64,000 bases of DNA from Streptococcus mitis (GCF_023109105.1 NZ_JALDTZ010000009.1:10864-74863), one strand, 5' to 3'; positions 1-8,980 are shown, counted from the stretch's first letter. The notes: generated by a model not told the origin, from the sequence alone. Numbers and translations are program-made.

Positions 1-30
1 GGTAATGCCAGCGTAGGGAACGATACTTAG
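1..30 (+). promoter_or_regulatory. 3' end of a TPP (THI-box) riboswitch aptamer
   Basis: The first bases contain AATGCCAGCGTAGGGAA, the highly conserved 3' part of the thiamine pyrophosphate aptamer. The rest of the aptamer lies left of the window. It is followed by a terminator hairpin and a thiamine-type transport operon, which fits a transcription-terminating riboswitch that shuts the operon when TPP is plentiful. Only the tail is visible, so the call rests on this motif plus the gene context. Confidence 0.85.
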
Positions 31-41
31 CCGAATTCTGC

Positions 42-78
42 ACCTTTTTCATATATGAAAGAGGTTTTTCTTTTTTTT
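42..78 (+). terminator. Riboswitch-controlled intrinsic terminator
   Basis: ACCTTTTTCA pairs with TGAAAGAGGT across a 4-base loop and is followed by a T-rich run broken by one C. It sits between the TPP aptamer tail and the first gene, so it is the likely expression platform, formed when TPP is bound. Confidence 0.75.
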
Positions 79-112
79 ACAAAGAAAAACTGTAACTTAG
101 AAGGAGGTTTTA

Positions 113-403
113 ATGAAAGCAAGCATTGCTTTACAAGTCCTGCCCCTGTCACAAGGGATTGACCGCGTAGCTCTTATCGATAAGGTTATTGCCTATCTGC
201 AAACCCAAGGAGTGACCATGGTGGTGACACCCTTTGAAACAGTTTTAGAGGGAGAATTTGATGAGCTTATGCGAATTCTCAAAGAAGCGTTAGAAGTGGC
301 GGGGCAAGAAGCAGACAATGTTTTTGCCAATGTGAAAATAAATGTAGGAGAGATTTTAAGCATCGATGAGAAACTTGAAAAGTATAATGAGACGACATAT
401 TAG
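113..403 (+). CDS. Thiamine/precursor-binding protein (YkoF/MTH1187, DUF77 type)
   Basis: A 96-residue soluble protein with the length and start (ASIALQVLPL) of the MTH1187/UPF0045 family, whose members bind thiamine or its HMP moiety in the cytoplasm. It has no signal peptide or membrane segment. The start is the ATG after a textbook AAGGAGG with 5-base spacing. It is the first gene of a four-gene operon behind a TPP riboswitch and overlaps the permease start by about 38 bases. The genes that follow encode permease, lipoprotein and ATPase, so a role in thiamine or HMP uptake is likely. The ligand itself is inferred from context. Confidence 0.8.
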   Translation: MKASIALQVLPLSQGIDRVALIDKVIAYLQTQGVTMVVTPFETVLEGEFDELMRILKEALEVAGQEADNVFANVKINVGEILSIDEKLEKYNETTY

Positions 404-1124
404 TCTGCTAGGATTTTTGTTTGTCTTATCCGTTTGGCAGGTGGCGGGATTCTTAAAACTCTTACCAAAGTTCATCCTACCGACTCCACTTGAGATCCTC
501 CAGTCTTTTGTTCGTGACAGAGAATTTCTCTGGTACCATAGTTGGGCAACCTTGAGAGTAGCCTTATTAGGTTTGGTGTTGGGTGTCTTGATAGCCTGTA
601 TCATGGCCGTCCTTATGGATAGTCTGAGTTGGCTCAATGACTTGATTTACCCCATGATGGTAGTTGTCCAGACCATACCGACAATTGCCATAGCCCCTAT
701 CCTGATTTTATGGTTGGGTTATGGAATCTTGCCCAAGATTGTCTTGATCATCTTGACGACAACCTTCCCTATTATCGTAAGTATTTTAGATGGTTTTAGG
801 CATTGTGACAAGGATATGCTGACCTTGTTTAGTTTGATGCGGGCCAATCCTTGGCAAATCCTGTGGCATTTTAAAATCCCTGTCAGTCTGCCCTACTTTT
901 ATGCAGGTCTGAGGGTCAGTGTCTCCTATGCCTTTATCACAACAGTGGTATCTGAGTGGTTGGGAGGCTTTGAAGGACTTGGTGTCTACATGATTCAGTC
1001 CAAAAAACTGTTTCAGTATGATACCATGTTCGCGATTATTATTCTGGTATCGCTGATCAGCCTTCTGGGTATGAAGCTGGTTGATATTAGTGAAAAATAT
1101 GTGATTAAATGGAAACGTACTTAA
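366..1124 (+). CDS. ABC transporter permease for a thiamine precursor
   Basis: A 252-residue integral membrane protein with about six hydrophobic segments and the cytoplasmic EAA-like loop (around ANPWQILWHFKIPVSLPYF) of SsuC/TauC/ThiX-type permeases. It would form the channel for the substrate delivered by the NMT1-like lipoprotein encoded next. The start is uncertain: ATG at 366 lies inside the previous gene with AGGAG 15 bases upstream, and an in-frame ATG at 387 (MRRHIS) has no better ribosome site. The overlap with the first gene suggests translational coupling. Substrate assignment depends on the TPP riboswitch. Confidence 0.85.
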   Translation: MRNLKSIMRRHISLLGFLFVLSVWQVAGFLKLLPKFILPTPLEILQSFVRDREFLWYHSWATLRVALLGLVLGVLIACIMAVLMDSLSWLNDLIYPMMVVVQTIPTIAIAPILILWLGYGILPKIVLIILTTTFPIIVSILDGFRHCDKDMLTLFSLMRANPWQILWHFKIPVSLPYFYAGLRVSVSYAFITTVVSEWLGGFEGLGVYMIQSKKLFQYDTMFAIIILVSLISLLGMKLVDISEKYVIKWKRT

Positions 1125-1161
1125 AATAGAGCGTTTTAGAAAAAGAAAAGAGGAAATCAAA

Positions 1162-2169
1162 ATGAAGAAAACATGGAAAGTGTTTTTAACGATTGTAACA
1201 GCCCTTGTAGCTGTTGTACTTGTAGCCTGTGGCCAAGGAACTGCTTCTAAGGATAACAAAGAAGCAGAACTCAAGAAGATTGACTTTATCCTAGATTGGA
1301 CACCAAATACTAACCACACAGGGCTTTATGTTGCCAAAGAAAAAGGCTATTTTAAAGAAGCTGGAGTGGATGTTGACTTGAAATTGCCACCTGAAGAAAG
1401 CTCTTCTGACTTGGTGATCAATGGTAAGGCACCATTTGCAGTGTATTTCCAAGACTACATGGCTAAGAAATTGGAAAAAGGGGCAGGCATTACAGCCGTT
1501 GCAGCTATCGTAGAACACAATACATCAGGAATCATCTCTCGTAAATCTGATAATGTAACCAGTCCAAAAGACTTGGTTGGTAAGAAATACGGAACCTGGA
1601 ATGACCCAACTGAACTTGCGATGCTGAAAACTTTGGTAGAGTCTCAAGGTGGTGACTTTGAAAAGGTTGAAAAAGTACCAAACAACGACTCAAACTCTAT
1701 CACACCAATTGCCAATGGTGTCTTTGACACTGCTTGGATCTACTACGGTTGGGATGGGATCCTTGCTAAATCTCAAGGCGTAGATGCTAACTTCATGTAC
1801 TTGAAAGACTACGTTAAAGAGTTTGACTACTACTCACCAGTCATCATTGCCAACAACGACTACTTGAAAGACAACAAAGAAGAAGCTCGTAAAGTCATCC
1901 AAGCTATCAAAAAAGGTTACCAATACGCTATGGAACACCCAGAAGAAGCTGCAGATATCCTCATCAAGAATGCCCCTGAACTTAAGGAAAAACGTGATTT
2001 CGTCATCGAATCTCAAAAATACTTGTCAAAAGAATATGCAAGTGACAAGGAAAAATGGGGACAATTTGATGCTGATCGCTGGAATGCCTTCTACAAATGG
2101 GATAAAGAAAATGGTATCCTCAAGGAAGACTTGACTGATAAAGGATTCACTAACGAATTTGTAAAATAA
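1162..2169 (+). CDS. ABC transporter substrate-binding lipoprotein, NMT1/THI5-like
   Basis: A 335-residue exported lipoprotein. The N-terminus has a Lys-rich start, a hydrophobic stretch and the lipobox LVAC (Cys near residue 23). The mature part begins with the KIDFILDWTPNTNHTGLYVA signature of NMT1/THI5-like binding proteins, which carry formylaminopyrimidine, HMP or related thiamine precursors. It would capture substrate outside the membrane and hand it to the permease upstream. The ribosome site is AGAGGAAA before the ATG. Its stop overlaps the ATPase start by one base (TAATG), showing an operon. Ligand is inferred from family and riboswitch, not shown directly. Confidence 0.88.
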   Translation: MKKTWKVFLTIVTALVAVVLVACGQGTASKDNKEAELKKIDFILDWTPNTNHTGLYVAKEKGYFKEAGVDVDLKLPPEESSSDLVINGKAPFAVYFQDYMAKKLEKGAGITAVAAIVEHNTSGIISRKSDNVTSPKDLVGKKYGTWNDPTELAMLKTLVESQGGDFEKVEKVPNNDSNSITPIANGVFDTAWIYYGWDGILAKSQGVDANFMYLKDYVKEFDYYSPVIIANNDYLKDNKEEARKVIQAIKKGYQYAMEHPEEAADILIKNAPELKEKRDFVIESQKYLSKEYASDKEKWGQFDADRWNAFYKWDKENGILKEDLTDKGFTNEFVK

Positions 2170-2897
2170 TGACAGAAATTAGACTAGAACATGTAAGCTA
2201 TGCCTACGATAATGAAAAGATTTTAGAGGATATTAATCTGCAAGTGACTTCAGGTGAAGTGGTCTCTATCCTAGGCCCCAGTGGTGTAGGCAAGACCACT
2301 CTCTTTAACCTGATTGCAGGGATTTTAGAAGTCCAGTCTGGCCGAATCATTCTTGACGGGGAGGAAAATCCCAAGGGGCGCGTGAGCTATATGCTCCAAA
2401 AGGATTTGCTCCTAGAACATAAGACAGTTCTTGGTAATATCATCCTGCCCCTTTTGATTCAAAAAGTGGATAAGGCAGAAGCCATTGCCAAAGCAGATGA
2501 AATCCTCGCTACCTTTCAGTTGACGGCTGTAAGGGATAAGTATCCTCATGAACTCAGTGGTGGGATGCGCCAGCGTGTTGCTTTACTCCGTACCTACCTT
2601 TTCGGGCACAAGCTCTTTCTCTTAGATGAGGCCTTTAGCGCTTTGGATGAGATGACTAAGATGGAACTCCATGCTTGGTATCTGGAGATTCACAAGCAGT
2701 TGCAACTAACGACTTTGATCATCACGCATAGTATCGAGGAGGCCCTCAATCTCAGCGATCGCATCTATATCTTGAAAAATCGTCCTGGGCAGATTGTTTC
2801 AGAAATTAAACTAGATTGGTCTGAAAATGAGGACAAGGAAGTTCAAAAGATTGCCTACAAACGTCAAATCTTGGCTGAATTAGGCTTAGATAAGTAG
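2169..2897 (+). CDS. ABC transporter ATP-binding protein, thiamine-precursor importer
   Basis: A 242-residue nucleotide-binding subunit. Walker A is GPSGVGKTT (about residues 37-45), the ABC signature is LSGGMRQR, Walker B is LFLLDEAFSALD, and the H-loop is ITHS, so all catalytic motifs are intact. It resembles the SsuB/TauB/ThiZ branch. It is the last gene of the riboswitch operon, overlaps the lipoprotein stop by one base and is followed by a terminator. It should energise the permease at 366-1124. Confidence 0.9.
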   Translation: MTEIRLEHVSYAYDNEKILEDINLQVTSGEVVSILGPSGVGKTTLFNLIAGILEVQSGRIILDGEENPKGRVSYMLQKDLLLEHKTVLGNIILPLLIQKVDKAEAIAKADEILATFQLTAVRDKYPHELSGGMRQRVALLRTYLFGHKLFLLDEAFSALDEMTKMELHAWYLEIHKQLQLTTLIITHSIEEALNLSDRIYILKNRPGQIVSEIKLDWSENEDKEVQKIAYKRQILAELGLDK

Positions 2898-2902
2898 AAA
2901 AA

Positions 2903-2947
2903 TAGGGACTTGGTGAAGATTATCCTTTACCAGCGCCCTTTTTCTTT
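2903..2947 (+). terminator. Intrinsic terminator of the thiamine-transport operon
   Basis: TGGTGAAG pairs with CTTTACCA (one G-T pair) with flanking GGG/CCC, followed by TTTTTCTTTT. It lies directly after the ATPase stop and before the ctsR promoter. Confidence 0.65.
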
Positions 2948-2967
2948 TAAAAATGAGAAAATTTCGG

Positions 2968-2990
2968 TATAATAGTCAAAGATAGTCAAG
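2968..2990 (+). promoter_or_regulatory. ctsR-clpC promoter with overlapping CtsR operator
   Basis: A consensus TATAAT -10 lies at 2968-2973. The heptad direct repeat AGTCAAA-GAT-AGTCAAG (2974-2990) matches the CtsR box (GGTCAAANANRGTCAAA) with few changes. The operator begins at the end of the -10 and covers the start site, so CtsR binding would block its own transcription. No good -35 is visible. Confidence 0.85.
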
Positions 2991-3015
2991 GTTTAAAGAG
3001 AGAGGTGGGTTTGTT

Positions 3016-3474
3016 ATGAGATTTAAAAATACATCGGATCATATTGAGGCCTACATCAAGGCAATTTTAGATCAATCTGGAATTGTGGAGTTGCAACGGA
3101 GTCAGTTGGCAGATACCTTTCAGGTTGTTCCTAGTCAGATTAACTATGTGATTAAGACACGCTTTACGGAAAGTAGAGGCTACTTGGTTGAAAGTAAGCG
3201 TGGAGGAGGAGGCTATATTCGTATAGGACGGATTGAGTTTTCTAGTCATCATGAAATGCTTCGAGAACTGCTTTATTCGATTGGCGAGCGAGTTAGTCAA
3301 GAAATTTATGAAGATATTCTGCAGCTTTTGGTTGAGCAGGAATTGATGACCAAGCAGGAGATGAATTTGTTGATGGCAGTAGCTTTGGATCGCGTTCTAG
3401 GAGAAGAAGCTCCAGTTGTTCGTGCTAATATGCTACGACAGGTCATACAAGAGGTAGATAGAAAAGAGAAGTAA
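3016..3474 (+). CDS. ctsR: CtsR, class III heat-shock repressor
   Basis: A 152-residue DNA-binding repressor of clp and other stress genes. The N-terminal winged helix (about residues 1-70) includes the glycine-rich wing ESKRGGGGYIRIGRI, which inserts in the DNA minor groove and acts as the heat sensor. The C-terminal helical domain is for dimerisation. Start is ATG after GAGGTGG. The gene sits one base before clpC and has its own CtsR box at 2974-2990, so the operon is autoregulated. No McsA/McsB genes intervene, as is usual in streptococci. Confidence 0.96.
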   Translation: MRFKNTSDHIEAYIKAILDQSGIVELQRSQLADTFQVVPSQINYVIKTRFTESRGYLVESKRGGGGYIRIGRIEFSSHHEMLRELLYSIGERVSQEIYEDILQLLVEQELMTKQEMNLLMAVALDRVLGEEAPVVRANMLRQVIQEVDRKEK

Positions 3475-3475
3475 G

Positions 3476-5908
3476 ATGAACTATTCAAAAGCATTGAATG
3501 AATGTATCGAAAGTGCCTACATGGTTGCTGGCCATTTTGGAGCTCGATACCTAGAGTCTTGGCACTTGTTGATTGCCATGTCCAATCACAGTTATAGTGT
3601 GGCTGGGGCGACTTTAAATGATTATCCATATGAAATGGACCGTTTAGAAGAGGTCGCTTTGGAACTGACTGAAACGGACTATAGACAAGATGAAACCTTT
3701 ACGGAATTGCCGTTCTCCCATCGTTTGCGGGTTCTCTTTGATGAAGCAGAGTATGTAGCGTCAGTGGTCCATGCTAAGGTGCTAGGGACAGAGCATGTCC
3801 TCTATGCGATTTTACATGATGGCAATGCCTTGGCGACTCGTATCTTGGAGAGAGCTGGTTTTTCTTATGAAGACAAGAAAGATCAGGTCAAGATTGCAGC
3901 TCTACGTCGAAATCTAGAAGAACGTGCAGGTTGGACTCGTGAAGATCTTAAGGCTTTACGTCAACGCCATCGTACAGTAGCTGACAAGCAAAATTCTATG
4001 GCTAATATGATGGGCATGCCCCAGACTCCGAGTGGTGGTCTCGAGGACTATACGCATGATTTGACAGAGCAAGCTCGTTCTGGCAAGTTAGAGCCAGTCA
4101 TTGGTCGGGACAAGGAAATCTCTCGTATGATTCAAATCTTGAGTCGGAAGACCAAGAATAATCCTGTCTTGGTTGGAGATGCGGGTGTCGGGAAAACAGC
4201 TCTGGCGCTTGGTCTTGCCCAGCGTATTGCTAGTGGTGACGTGCCTGCGGAAATGGCTAAGATGCGCGTGTTAGAGCTTGATTTGATGAATGTCGTGGCA
4301 GGGACACGCTTCCGTGGTGACTTTGAAGAGCGCATGAACAATATCATCAAGGATATTGAAGAAGATGGCCAAGTCATTCTCTTTATCGATGAACTCCATA
4401 CCATCATGGGTTCTGGTAGCGGAATTGATTCGACTTTGGACGCAGCCAATATCTTGAAACCAGCCTTGGCGCGTGGAACTTTGAGAACGGTTGGTGCCAC
4501 CACTCAGGAAGAATACCAAAAACACATTGAAAAAGACGCAGCCCTTTCTCGTCGTTTCGCCAAAGTGACGATTGAAGAGCCAAATGTAGCCGACAGCATG
4601 AGCATTTTGCAAGGCTTGAAGGCGACTTATGAGAAACATCACCGTGTGCAAATTACAGATGAAGCGGTTGAAACAGCCGTCAAGATGGCACATCGTTACT
4701 TGACTAGTCGTCATTTGCCAGACTCTGCTATTGATCTCTTGGATGAGGCAGCGGCAACAGTACAAAATAAGGCGAAACATGTAAAAGCAGACGATTCTGG
4801 CTTGAGTCCAGCTGACAAGGCCTTGATGGATGGCAAGTGGAAACAAGCAGCCCAGCTAATCGCAAAAGAAGAGGAAGTGCCTGTCTATAAAGACTTGGTG
4901 ACAGAATCAGACATTTTGACCACCTTGAGTCGCTTGTCAGGTATTCCAGTTCAAAAATTGACCCAAACAGATGCCAAGAAGTATCTCAATCTTGAAGCTG
5001 AACTCCACAAGCGAGTTATCGGACAGGAACAAGCGGTCTCTAGCATCAGTCGTGCCATTCGCCGCAACCAGTCTGGGATTCGCAGTCACAAACGTCCGAT
5101 TGGTTCCTTTATGTTCCTAGGACCTACGGGTGTCGGGAAGACAGAATTGGCCAAGGCTCTGGCAGAAGTTCTCTTTGATGACGAATCAGCTCTTATCCGC
5201 TTTGACATGAGTGAATACATGGAGAAATTTGCGGCTAGTCGCCTTAATGGGGCTCCTCCGGGTTATGTGGGTTACGAAGAAGGTGGAGAGTTGACCGAGA
5301 AGGTTCGCAATAAACCATATTCAGTCTTGCTCTTTGACGAGGTAGAGAAGGCCCATCCAGATATCTTTAATGTTCTCTTGCAGGTCTTGGATGATGGTGT
5401 CTTGACCGATAGCAAGGGCCGAAAGGTCGACTTTTCAAATACCATTATCATCATGACGTCAAACCTTGGTGCAACTGCCCTTCGTGATGACAAGACAGTT
5501 GGTTTTGGGGCTAAGGAAATTCGTTTTGACCAGGAGAATATGGAAAAACGGATGTTTGAAGAGTTGAAAAAGGCTTATAGACCTGAGTTTATTAACCGTA
5601 TTGATGAAAAGGTGGTCTTCCATAGCCTATCTAGTGATCATATGCAGGAAGTGGTGAAGATTATGGTCAAACCTTTAGTGGCAAGTTTGGCTGAAAAAGG
5701 CATTGACTTGAAATTACAAACTTCGGCACTGAAATTGTTGGCAAATCAAGGATATGACCCAGAGATGGGAGCTCGTCCACTTCGTAGAACCCTACAAACA
5801 GAAGTGGAAGACAAGTTGGCAGAACTTCTTCTTAAGGGAGAATTAGTGGTAGGCAGTACACTTAAGATTGGTGTCAAAGCAGGCCAGTTAAAATTTGATA
5901 TTGCATAA
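3476..5908 (+). CDS. clpC: ClpC, AAA+ unfoldase of the ClpCP protease
   Basis: An 810-residue Hsp100 ATPase that unfolds substrates for ClpP in the cytoplasm. The N-domain with two Clp-N repeats covers about residues 1-145. The first AAA+ domain has Walker [11 protein letters not shown] and Walker [12 protein letters not shown] short middle region follows, then the second AAA+ domain has [10 protein letters not shown] and [16 protein letters not shown] tripeptide in the second AAA+ domain (TVGFGAKE) is the ClpP-docking loop, so it is a proteolytic partner, not a ClpB-type disaggregase. It is cotranscribed with ctsR, with an intrinsic terminator right after the stop. Confidence 0.96.
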   Translation: MNYSKALNECIESAYMVAGHFGARYLESWHLLIAMSNHSYSVAGATLNDYPYEMDRLEEVALELTETDYRQDETFTELPFSHRLRVLFDEAEYVASVVHAKVLGTEHVLYAILHDGNALATRILERAGFSYEDKKDQVKIAALRRNLEERAGWTREDLKALRQRHRTVADKQNSMANMMGMPQTPSGGLEDYTHDLTEQARSGKLEPVIGRDKEISRMIQILSRKTKNNPVLVGDAGVGKTALALGLAQRIASGDVPAEMAKMRVLELDLMNVVAGTRFRGDFEERMNNIIKDIEEDGQVILFIDELHTIMGSGSGIDSTLDAANILKPALARGTLRTVGATTQEEYQKHIEKDAALSRRFAKVTIEEPNVADSMSILQGLKATYEKHHRVQITDEAVETAVKMAHRYLTSRHLPDSAIDLLDEAAATVQNKAKHVKADDSGLSPADKALMDGKWKQAAQLIAKEEEVPVYKDLVTESDILTTLSRLSGIPVQKLTQTDAKKYLNLEAELHKRVIGQEQAVSSISRAIRRNQSGIRSHKRPIGSFMFLGPTGVGKTELAKALAEVLFDDESALIRFDMSEYMEKFAASRLNGAPPGYVGYEEGGELTEKVRNKPYSVLLFDEVEKAHPDIFNVLLQVLDDGVLTDSKGRKVDFSNTIIIMTSNLGATALRDDKTVGFGAKEIRFDQENMEKRMFEELKKAYRPEFINRIDEKVVFHSLSSDHMQEVVKIMVKPLVASLAEKGIDLKLQTSALKLLANQGYDPEMGARPLRRTLQTEVEDKLAELLLKGELVVGSTLKIGVKAGQLKFDIA

Positions 5909-5913
5909 AAATG

Positions 5914-5946
5914 GAGAATCAGGAGCAATCTTGATTCTCTTTTTTG
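5914..5946 (+). terminator. Intrinsic terminator after clpC
   Basis: GAGAATCA (5914-5921) pairs perfectly with TGATTCTC (5932-5939), followed by a run of T. Confidence 0.9.
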
Positions 5947-5971
5947 CTAGTTTTTTATAAAAAATAATAAA

Positions 5972-6040
5972 AAACTATTGACAAAACAAAAATATAGTTT
6001 ATAATAAAAACATATATAAGGTAAATATTAAAAACTATAA
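5972..6040 (+). promoter_or_regulatory. nadR promoter with candidate NrtR operator half-sites
   Basis: TTGACA (5978-5983), a 16-base spacer and TATAAT (6000-6005) make a near-ideal SigA promoter. AAACTAT (5972-5978) and its inverse ATAGTTT (5994-6000) flank the spacer, and a further AAACTATA lies at 6032-6039. These inverted half-sites overlap both promoter elements and are good candidates for binding by the NrtR-type regulator encoded by the third gene. The operator role is inference; the promoter is seen directly. Confidence 0.7.
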
Positions 6041-6055
6041 AAAGGTAATGTGTTT

Positions 6056-7114
6056 ATGAAAAAGAAAACAGCAGTGGTTTTTGGGACCTTTGCTCCGCTT
6101 CATCAAGGTCATATCGATCTGATCCAGCGAGCGAAGCGGCAGTGTGACCAGGTTTGGGTTGTCGTTTCAGGCTATGAGGGAGACCGAGGGGAACAGGTAG
6201 GCTTAACGATTCAAAAAAGATTTCGCTATATCCGAGAGGCTTTTCGTGATGACGAGTTGACCTCGGTTTGTAAGTTAGATGAGACCAATCTTCCCCGTTA
6301 CCCTATGGGTTGGCAGGAGTGGTTGGATCAGATGTTGCAGGCCATTTCCTATGACCAGACTGCTGAGGAGCTAATCTTTTTTGTAGGAGAGGCAAGCTAC
6401 CAGCAAGAATTGTCTAATCGTGGTTTTGAGACTGTTTTACAAGAAAGAAAGTTTGGAATCTCAGCGACTATGATTCGAGAAAATCCAAGCAAATATTGGA
6501 AATATATCGCTCAACCTTTCCGACGTCAGTTTACCAAGAAAGTGTTGATTATGGGAAGTGCCAGCAATGGGAAGACCACTCTGGCCAAGGATTTGGCAAG
6601 GTATTACGATGCACCAGTCAGTTTGGAATACGCGCGTGAGTACCAGATCAAAAACAATGTCCGCGACGATGAATTGACTCCAAAAGATTACTATTATCTC
6701 CTGTTGGGGCAGTATGACCAGACCTCTAAGTTAATCGATAGCAATGCCAATAGGGGACTGGTGATAGCAGACACCAACTCCTTAGTAACCAAGGGCTACT
6801 ATGACTATTACATGGAGACTGAGGATCAAGAGGACTTATCAGGAGAAACCTTTGACAATCTCTTTGCCTCGATTTTGGCTAAGGAAAAATGGGATTTAAT
6901 CCTCTTTGTGCAACCTGTCGGCTCCTATATCAATGATGGCTTTAGAGATATGACCATGGCTGAAGACCATATTCGTCACAGTTTTTCCCAGCATTTGGAT
7001 CAGATGAGGGAGCGCTACTTAGCAAACATTCCACTAGTTTATCTAGCTGAGGATTATCTAGGAAATTATGAAGCAGCAAAAGTGGCTATTGATGCCATTT
7101 ACCAAGCAGATTAG
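6056..7114 (+). CDS. nadR: NadR-type NMN adenylyltransferase / nicotinamide riboside kinase
   Basis: A 352-residue bifunctional NAD salvage enzyme. Residues about 1-150 are a nucleotidyltransferase domain with GTFAPLHQGH (10-19) and ISATMIR (135-141), which makes NAD from NMN. Residues about 160-352 are a P-loop kinase with Walker A GSASNGKTT (167-175) that phosphorylates nicotinamide riboside. Unlike the enterobacterial protein there is no N-terminal helix-turn-helix, so it is not a repressor itself. An in-frame GTG lies 6 bases upstream at 6050, but the ATG at 6056 is better spaced from AAAAGG. It is followed 9 bases later by pnuC, the riboside transporter. Confidence 0.93.
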   Translation: MKKKTAVVFGTFAPLHQGHIDLIQRAKRQCDQVWVVVSGYEGDRGEQVGLTIQKRFRYIREAFRDDELTSVCKLDETNLPRYPMGWQEWLDQMLQAISYDQTAEELIFFVGEASYQQELSNRGFETVLQERKFGISATMIRENPSKYWKYIAQPFRRQFTKKVLIMGSASNGKTTLAKDLARYYDAPVSLEYAREYQIKNNVRDDELTPKDYYYLLLGQYDQTSKLIDSNANRGLVIADTNSLVTKGYYDYYMETEDQEDLSGETFDNLFASILAKEKWDLILFVQPVGSYINDGFRDMTMAEDHIRHSFSQHLDQMRERYLANIPLVYLAEDYLGNYEAAKVAIDAIYQAD

Positions 7115-7123
7115 GAGAAAATT

Positions 7124-7903
7124 ATGAAAAAACTAACTGAAAAAATCACACAATTTATCGAAAACTTTAAAAATGTCCATGCAGAAGCCCGCAAGATTGG
7201 TTTTGCAGGAATCATGCACTTGCTCTGGAAAGATCTCTTTGTCGGCCGTAGTCTCTTCCAGTGGTTGTATCTCATCGCCTTGTCAAGTGTTCCCTTGATC
7301 TTGGAGTTCACTCAAAATACGGATAGTCACGATTGGTTAAGCTTGTTTGCATCTTGGACTGGGATTGTCTGTGTTATCTTGGTAGCAGAAGGGCGTGCAA
7401 GCAATTATCTCTTTGGGGCCATTAACTCTGCTATCTATTTGGTTTTGGCTATGAATGCGACTTTTTATGGCGAAGTTTTGACGACAGTTTATTTCTTTGT
7501 CATGCAACCGATTGGTCTCTATGCTTGGTTGTCTAATCGGATCAATGAACAAGGAAAACCAGAGGAGTCTCACTTTGAAGCTAAGAAACTTGGTCTGGTT
7601 GATTGGCTCAAGTACTTGGCATTGACTGCTATTATTTGGATTGGTATGGGCTTAGCTTACCAAAGTATTCATAGTGCTCGCCCATTCCGTGATAGTGTAA
7701 CGGATGCGACCAATGGTGTTGGTCAGCTCTTGATGACACGTCTCTACCGTGAGCAGTGGATTTTCTGGATTGCAACCAATCTCTTTAGTATCTACCTCTG
7801 GTGGGGTGAAAATATACACATCCAAGGGATGTACTGGGTTTACACACTCAATAGTCTAGTAGGTTGGTACCAATGGACCAAGGCAGTTCGTAAGGAGGCA
7901 TAA
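7124..7903 (+). CDS. pnuC: PnuC nicotinamide riboside transporter
   Basis: A 259-residue membrane protein with about seven hydrophobic segments and the PnuC family pattern, including the W/N-rich core (FGAINSAIYLVLA, then a late WWGENIH motif). PnuC facilitates diffusion of nicotinamide riboside, which is trapped inside by phosphorylation by the NadR kinase encoded upstream. The ribosome site is AGGAGAAAATT. The gene lies between nadR and the Nudix regulator with gaps of 9 and 1 bases, so the three form one operon. Confidence 0.93.
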   Translation: MKKLTEKITQFIENFKNVHAEARKIGFAGIMHLLWKDLFVGRSLFQWLYLIALSSVPLILEFTQNTDSHDWLSLFASWTGIVCVILVAEGRASNYLFGAINSAIYLVLAMNATFYGEVLTTVYFFVMQPIGLYAWLSNRINEQGKPEESHFEAKKLGLVDWLKYLALTAIIWIGMGLAYQSIHSARPFRDSVTDATNGVGQLLMTRLYREQWIFWIATNLFSIYLWWGENIHIQGMYWVYTLNSLVGWYQWTKAVRKEA

Positions 7904-7904
7904 A

Positions 7905-8678
7905 ATGACGGACACGATGATTCCAGCTGGGATGACGGAAAGAGAATATTTTGAAATCCATGCCAGTCAGGAAGAATTTTTAGACTGGTATTACAAGCAA
8001 GAACTCCCTCAATATGAAAAGCCAAGTGTGACGGTGGATATGGTAGCCTACTGCTTTGTCGAAGGAAAGATCAAGCTCTTATTAATTCGTCGCAAGGCTC
8101 ACCCTTATCAAAATTGTTTGGCTCTGGTTGGAGGCTTTATGGATAAGGGTGAAGATGCTGCACATGCCTGTCAGCGTGAGGTGAGAGAAGAAGTCAATCT
8201 CGATCTTCCTTTAGAAAAAATCGAGCAATTGATGACTGTATCGACTCCCGGCCGTGACCCACGTGGCTGGACTGTGACCATTGCCCACTTGGTTTATCTG
8301 CCTAGCCGTGCATTAGAACTTGTTCAAGCAGGAGACGATGCCAAGGATGTCGTTTTCGTAGATGTCGATTTTCAGACAGGAAAATGCTACCTAGAGGGAG
8401 TGGAGTTGGAAGAGCAAGCCTTCGCTTTTGACCATTATGCCATTATCCAAGAATCCATCAAACGAATCCAAGGGCGACTTGACTGGAATCCGACCTTCCT
8501 CTATCTGCTGGAGGAGGAGTTCACTGTCTACGAAGGAACTGAACTGGTCAATCTTATCAATCCCGGTCGTCCAATCGTCAGCAATAATTTCCTCGTAAAA
8601 TACGGAGAATATGTAGAAGAAGTTGGACTCAAACGAGTACCTAAAAAGAAACCAAGAAAAACCTATCGATTGAAATAA
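7905..8678 (+). CDS. NrtR-family Nudix-related regulator of NAD metabolism
   Basis: A 257-residue protein with an N-terminal Nudix-like domain (about 40-160) and a C-terminal winged-helix part (about 180-257, ending KKPRKTYRLK). NrtR proteins bind ADP-ribose in the Nudix domain and control NAD salvage genes. Here the Nudix box is nearly intact: G77, E83, R91, E92, E95 and E96 are all present, with Asn98 in place of the usual Gly. It may therefore keep ADP-ribose pyrophosphatase activity, unlike many NrtR proteins. It starts one base after the pnuC stop and is the last gene of the operon. It may autoregulate through half-sites at the nadR promoter. Confidence 0.85.
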   Translation: MTDTMIPAGMTEREYFEIHASQEEFLDWYYKQELPQYEKPSVTVDMVAYCFVEGKIKLLLIRRKAHPYQNCLALVGGFMDKGEDAAHACQREVREEVNLDLPLEKIEQLMTVSTPGRDPRGWTVTIAHLVYLPSRALELVQAGDDAKDVVFVDVDFQTGKCYLEGVELEEQAFAFDHYAIIQESIKRIQGRLDWNPTFLYLLEEEFTVYEGTELVNLINPGRPIVSNNFLVKYGEYVEEVGLKRVPKKKPRKTYRLK

Positions 8679-8683
8679 AAAGC

Positions 8684-8714
8684 GAGGTCGGAATCAAGTT
8701 CCCGACCTCTTTAT
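8684..8714 (+). terminator. Intrinsic terminator after the nadR-pnuC-nrtR operon
   Basis: GAGGTCGG (8684-8691) pairs with CCGACCTC (8702-8709), followed by a short TTT. A smaller hairpin ACCATC/GATGGT with T-rich tail follows at 8717-8740. Confidence 0.75.
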
Positions 8715-8779
8715 GTACCATCATGAGATGGTTTTGTTGTTGCGATTGCTTTTAGTGTGCCTATTTTTCTTAGGATTGC

Positions 8780-8980
8780 TCAACATGTGAGTAAAGAAGT
8801 CTTTGTATTGATACTTGAGATAGTTCTCATGTAAAAATAAAAAGCGATATAGACAATCATAAAGACTGTAGTCAGATAGAAGACATCAAATGCAGTTCGC
8901 GCATAGTAAGTGGCTGTTTGATAAGAGCCAATAGCTCCCAAAATCAACCAAGGCAGATATTTGTAATACTTGTTTGACAT
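8780..8980 (-). CDS. Small two-helix membrane protein, unknown function
   Basis: I do not recognise this 66-residue product. It begins MSNKYYKYLPW and has two hydrophobic segments (about residues 8-27 and 34-53), the second very aromatic (YIAFYFYM), then a short polar tail. The reading frame stays open a further 17 codons upstream, but the ATG at 8980 has GGAG upstream and a more natural membrane start. It converges with the nadR operon and is not part of it. It could be a real small inner-membrane protein; coding status is moderate. Confidence 0.5.
   Translation of the reverse strand: MSNKYYKYLPWLILGAIGSYQTATYYARTAFDVFYLTTVFMIVYIAFYFYMRTISSINTKTSLLTC

Noticed and set aside
4271..4846. 191-residue ORF antisense to clpC
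   Set aside because: It is in the shadow of a highly conserved gene, has no ribosome site and no recognisable domain.
8717..8740. ACCATC/GATGGT hairpin as a small RNA
   Set aside because: Too short and without a promoter; more likely a secondary terminator after the nadR operon.
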